This document shows positions 5,159-5,248 of a stretch of DNA of 5,248 bases, piece by piece. This DNA comes from Methanobacteriota archaeon (GTDB taxonomy: Archaea > Thermoplasmatota > Poseidoniia > Poseidoniales > Poseidoniaceae), in contig JAPOHM010000114.1 of the NCBI GenBank assembly GCA_029979405.1, positions 1 through 5,248 on the forward strand, read 5' to 3'. The position numbers and the translations under genes are program-made. Under the pieces are notes generated by a model. The model was not told the DNA's origin. It saw nothing but the letters and a program-made list of their open reading frames with translations, and did not search any database. How positions within the stretch are numbered: the stretch's first letter is position 1; each line of letters starts with the position of its first letter.

Positions 5159-5248
5159 ATGCGATTCGAGGAGACAGATGAACAGCAGATGGTTCGCGAG
5201 ATGGTCAGAGATTTTGCGGAGTCAGTTTTGACTCAAACAGTCGAACAC
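5159..5248 (+). CDS. Acyl-CoA dehydrogenase, N-terminal fragment (partial)
   Basis: The first 30 codons of a plus-strand gene that continues past the right edge. The start MRFEETDEQQMVREMVRDFA resembles the N-terminal helix of acyl-CoA dehydrogenases, which usually begin with a hydrophobic/acidic strand, then TEEQ, then a MVRDFA-type helix. The family uses FAD to oxidise acyl-CoA to enoyl-CoA in fatty acid or branched-chain amino acid breakdown. None of the catalytic or FAD-binding regions is in view, so the subfamily and substrate cannot be given. It is transcribed away from the gcvH-like gene, with 112 bases between the two starts. A GGTGAT site supports the ATG. Confidence 0.75.
   Translation, partial: MRFEETDEQQMVREMVRDFAESVLTQTVEH

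Overview
The window is a compact stretch of an archaeal chromosome. The evidence is a set of archaeal/eukaryotic-type information genes: ribosomal protein S6e, translation factor aIF2-gamma, Orc1/Cdc6 and Dph2. These are preceded by archaeal-style TATA boxes and Shine-Dalgarno motifs matching the archaeal 16S tail. Moderate AT content, euryarchaeal-type switch I in aIF2-gamma (RGIS) and the mix of genes suggest a mesophilic euryarchaeon. A marine Poseidoniales (Marine Group II) lineage is my best guess, but that is inference and not proven by the sequence.

Layout, left to right. Bases 1-57 probably hold the last 18 codons of a plus-strand gene that converges on the next one. Then comes a long minus-strand block, read from right to left: a GcvH-like protein (5046-4645), dph2 (4608-3502), an orc1/cdc6 replication initiator (3447-2263), ribosomal protein S6e (2190-1702), aIF2-gamma (1661-423) and a small PIN-domain protein (417-58). 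A divergent plus-strand gene, probably an acyl-CoA dehydrogenase, starts at 5159 and runs off the right edge.

The minus block seems to hold three transcription units. The first is gcvH-like plus dph2, with a promoter around 5078-5087 and a T-run after dph2. The second is cdc6, whose short upstream region contains a near-perfect 18-bp palindrome and a direct repeat. The third is S6e, aIF2-gamma and PIN, with a clear TATA box at 2229-2238. This last order is a translation cluster found in many euryarchaea. Dph2 modifies elongation factor 2, so translation is the theme on both sides of the replication initiator.

No mobile element, CRISPR array or RNA gene was seen, and no clear novel multigene system. 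The most noteworthy points are two departures inside conserved proteins. The H-protein homologue carries glutamate where the lipoylated lysine should be, and aIF2-gamma has lost all four cysteines of its usual zinc knuckle.
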